Program-made: the position numbers and the translations under genes
The notes under the pieces: generated by a model
Seen by the model: only the letters and a program-made list of their open reading frames with translations
Told to the model about the DNA's origin: nothing
The model's database searches: none
Shown here: positions 5,265 through 6,357 of the stretch, piece by piece
How positions within the stretch are numbered: the first letter of the stretch is position 1
Layout: the number at the start of each line of letters is the position of its first letter
Origin: Promethearchaeota archaeon
Lineage (GTDB): Archaea > Asgardarchaeota > Lokiarchaeia > Sigynarchaeales > SOKP01
Length of the DNA: 6,357 nt
Direction of reading: 5' to 3'
NCBI GenBank assembly: GCA_016839655.1
Contig: JAEOTW010000262.1
Location: 1-6,357 of the forward strand

Positions 5265-6203
5265 ATGAACAATAATTATCGTGATCTCATCAGAAATAAG
5301 AATATTGATTCTACTCAAGATAATTTGTTAACCAGCGAGTGTTGTGAAAATCCGTGTATTGAAGAGAGAGATGGAAATAAAGTTTGCCTCAATTGTGGAT
5401 TAATTGTAGCCCGAACTTATGTTGGAAATGAACGTCGCGCATATACAGTGGAAGAAATCCAAAATAGACGCCGAACTGAACCAAGATGGAGAGATTTTGG
5501 ACCCAGAACAATGTTACCCGCGACAAAGACTGACTCTAAGGGAAAATCTATCGGGCCTAAGGAGCAAGCGCTATTCTCTCGCTTATCAAAGATTCAGAAC
5601 TCATTAATCTCCAGTATTGAAAGAAATTTCTGGGAAGCAAAACCGAAACTGAAAATGCTGACTTCCAAATTGAACATACCTGAATATATTTCCGAGACGG
5701 CATGGAAAATTTATAGTATTGTAGCCAAGAAAAAGTTAACCATGGGACGATCTATCAATGGATTTATTGCTGGTTCTCTCTATGCAGCGATTCGGGTTCA
5801 TGATTTTCCAAGATTATTAGATGAGGTATGCGAAGCTTCACTTACTCCAAGGCGTACGGTACACCGAAGTTTGGCAATGATTATTCGAGAAGTACTGCCT
5901 CAATTAGGATTACGTTATCAACCCATTACTGCTGAAAGTTTAGTATTCCGTTTTGGGAATGAACTTGATCTCCCCATGCACATCCAGAAATGTGCGATCG
6001 ATATGTTAAGAGACGCTTCAGAAAATGGACTTAAGCGTACGGGCAAAGACCCAAAAGGTTTAGCGGCCGCATGTATCTATATCGCTGCAAAAGATAATAG
6101 TGCGCGGAAGACCCAAAGTTTAGTGGCGGATGTGGCAAAGATCACGGAGGTAACACTTCGCTCTCGAGCGAAACAAATTAAAAATTGTCTCCTAAAGATA
6201 TAA
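5265..6203 (+). CDS. tfb: Transcription initiation factor B (TFB, TFIIB homologue)
   Basis: Archaeal general transcription factor that binds the TBP-TATA complex and BRE and recruits RNA polymerase. From ATG 5265 it is 312 aa, the normal length. The N-terminal zinc ribbon is at about 26-46 (CCENPC ... VCLNCGLIV, cysteines 26, 27, 31, 41, 44). The B-reader/linker follows at about 70-96 (EPRWRDFGPRT ... DSKGKSIG). Cyclin fold 1 covers about 115-215 with GRSINGFIAGSLYAAIR (161-177). Cyclin fold 2 covers about 222-312 with TGKDPKGLAAACIYIAA (259-275) and the recognition-helix segment TQSLVADVAKITEVTLRSRAKQI (283-305). The first half of the ribbon is shorter than the usual C-x2-C-x15 form, so this may be a variant or paralogous TFB. 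An in-frame TTG at 5253 would add four residues; ATG is preferred. Base composition looks less AT-rich than the flanking genes. It is transcribed away from the nitroreductase. Confidence 0.96.
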   Translation: MNNNYRDLIRNKNIDSTQDNLLTSECCENPCIEERDGNKVCLNCGLIVARTYVGNERRAYTVEEIQNRRRTEPRWRDFGPRTMLPATKTDSKGKSIGPKEQALFSRLSKIQNSLISSIERNFWEAKPKLKMLTSKLNIPEYISETAWKIYSIVAKKKLTMGRSINGFIAGSLYAAIRVHDFPRLLDEVCEASLTPRRTVHRSLAMIIREVLPQLGLRYQPITAESLVFRFGNELDLPMHIQKCAIDMLRDASENGLKRTGKDPKGLAAACIYIAAKDNSARKTQSLVADVAKITEVTLRSRAKQIKNCLLKI

Positions 6204-6206
6204 TCT

Positions 6207-6226
6207 ATTATTTTTTCTACTTTTTA
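6207..6226 (+). terminator. T-run terminator after the TFB gene
   Basis: T-runs of six (6211-6216) and five (6221-6225) begin 8 nt after the TFB stop, the usual form of an intrinsic archaeal terminator. No hairpin precedes them. Confidence 0.5.
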
Positions 6227-6357
6227 ATTAAAATTTAATCAAAGTGAGTAAGTCTAAACTACAGGAATTTGAAGTAATAAAACCGATTACTGCTTATGGT
6301 TGAAGTTCTGTAAAAAAGAATCGTAATGAATTATGATATTTTTCTTCAACTTTAAGC
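6227..6357. other. Right end with no supportable gene
   Basis: These 131 bp hold no convincing ORF. The longest items are a 19-codon GTG ORF at 6244-6303 on the plus strand and two reverse-strand frames that stay open from the window edge. One of these runs 20 codons to a TAA at 6294-6296 and reads LKVEEKYHNSLRFFFTELQP. It could be the C-terminus of a gene entering from the right, but 20 codons are too few to judge. Confidence 0.3.

Noticed and set aside
5419..5607. 62-codon plus-strand ORF in another frame of the TFB gene
   Set aside because: It overlaps the TFB linker and cyclin region in a different frame with no supporting motif.
6244..6303. 19-codon GTG ORF after the TFB terminator
   Set aside because: It is too short, has no ribosome binding site and follows a likely terminator, so nothing separates it from chance.
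1..6357. CRISPR array, tRNA or rRNA gene, insertion sequence, integrase or phage gene
   Set aside because: No regularly spaced repeats, cloverleaf-like segments, rRNA-like GC-rich blocks, transposase motifs or terminal inverted repeats were seen on either strand.

Overview
The window is AT-rich (roughly 30% GC by eye) and looks archaeal. The best evidence is a transcription factor B (TFB/TFIIB) gene with a zinc ribbon and two cyclin folds. Supporting signs are a tungstopterin aldehyde:ferredoxin oxidoreductase, TATA-box-like promoters 23-30 bp upstream of several starts, very short leaders, T-run terminators and one GGAGGTGAT-type ribosome binding site. The low GC and the gene set would fit an Asgard (Lokiarchaeia-like) or another anaerobic mesophilic archaeon. 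That placement is inference, not shown by the sequence.

Layout, left to right. At 1-403 (minus) lies the N-terminal half of endonuclease IV (nfo), cut by the window edge. Divergent from it, 552-1097 (plus) encodes a six-helix membrane protein of unknown function. Next on the plus strand are a nucleoside phosphorylase family gene (about 1192-1980) and a GNAT acetyltransferase (2054-2677). The acetyltransferase is tail-to-tail, 2 bp apart, with a full-length AOR-family oxidoreductase (2680-4410, minus). Upstream of AOR on the same strand is a 171-aa FMN nitroreductase (4489-5004). A 260-bp divergent intergenic region then separates the nitroreductase from a TFB gene (5265-6203, plus). The last 150 bp hold the TFB terminator and no gene that can be supported.

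How the genes relate: this is a set of mostly single-gene transcription units, not one obvious operon. AOR (aldehyde to acid, reducing ferredoxin) and the nitroreductase (FMN redox enzyme) are the only functionally suggestive pair. T-runs and a palindrome in the gap between them suggest separate transcription. The phosphorylase (nucleoside/base salvage) and endonuclease IV (base excision repair) are housekeeping functions.

Nothing here makes a convincing new multi-gene system. The points most worth a second look are the compressed zinc ribbon of the TFB, the CX3CX3C cluster motif of the AOR, small palindromes at two promoters, two possible TFB promoters with a short upstream ORF, and the unassigned six-helix membrane protein.
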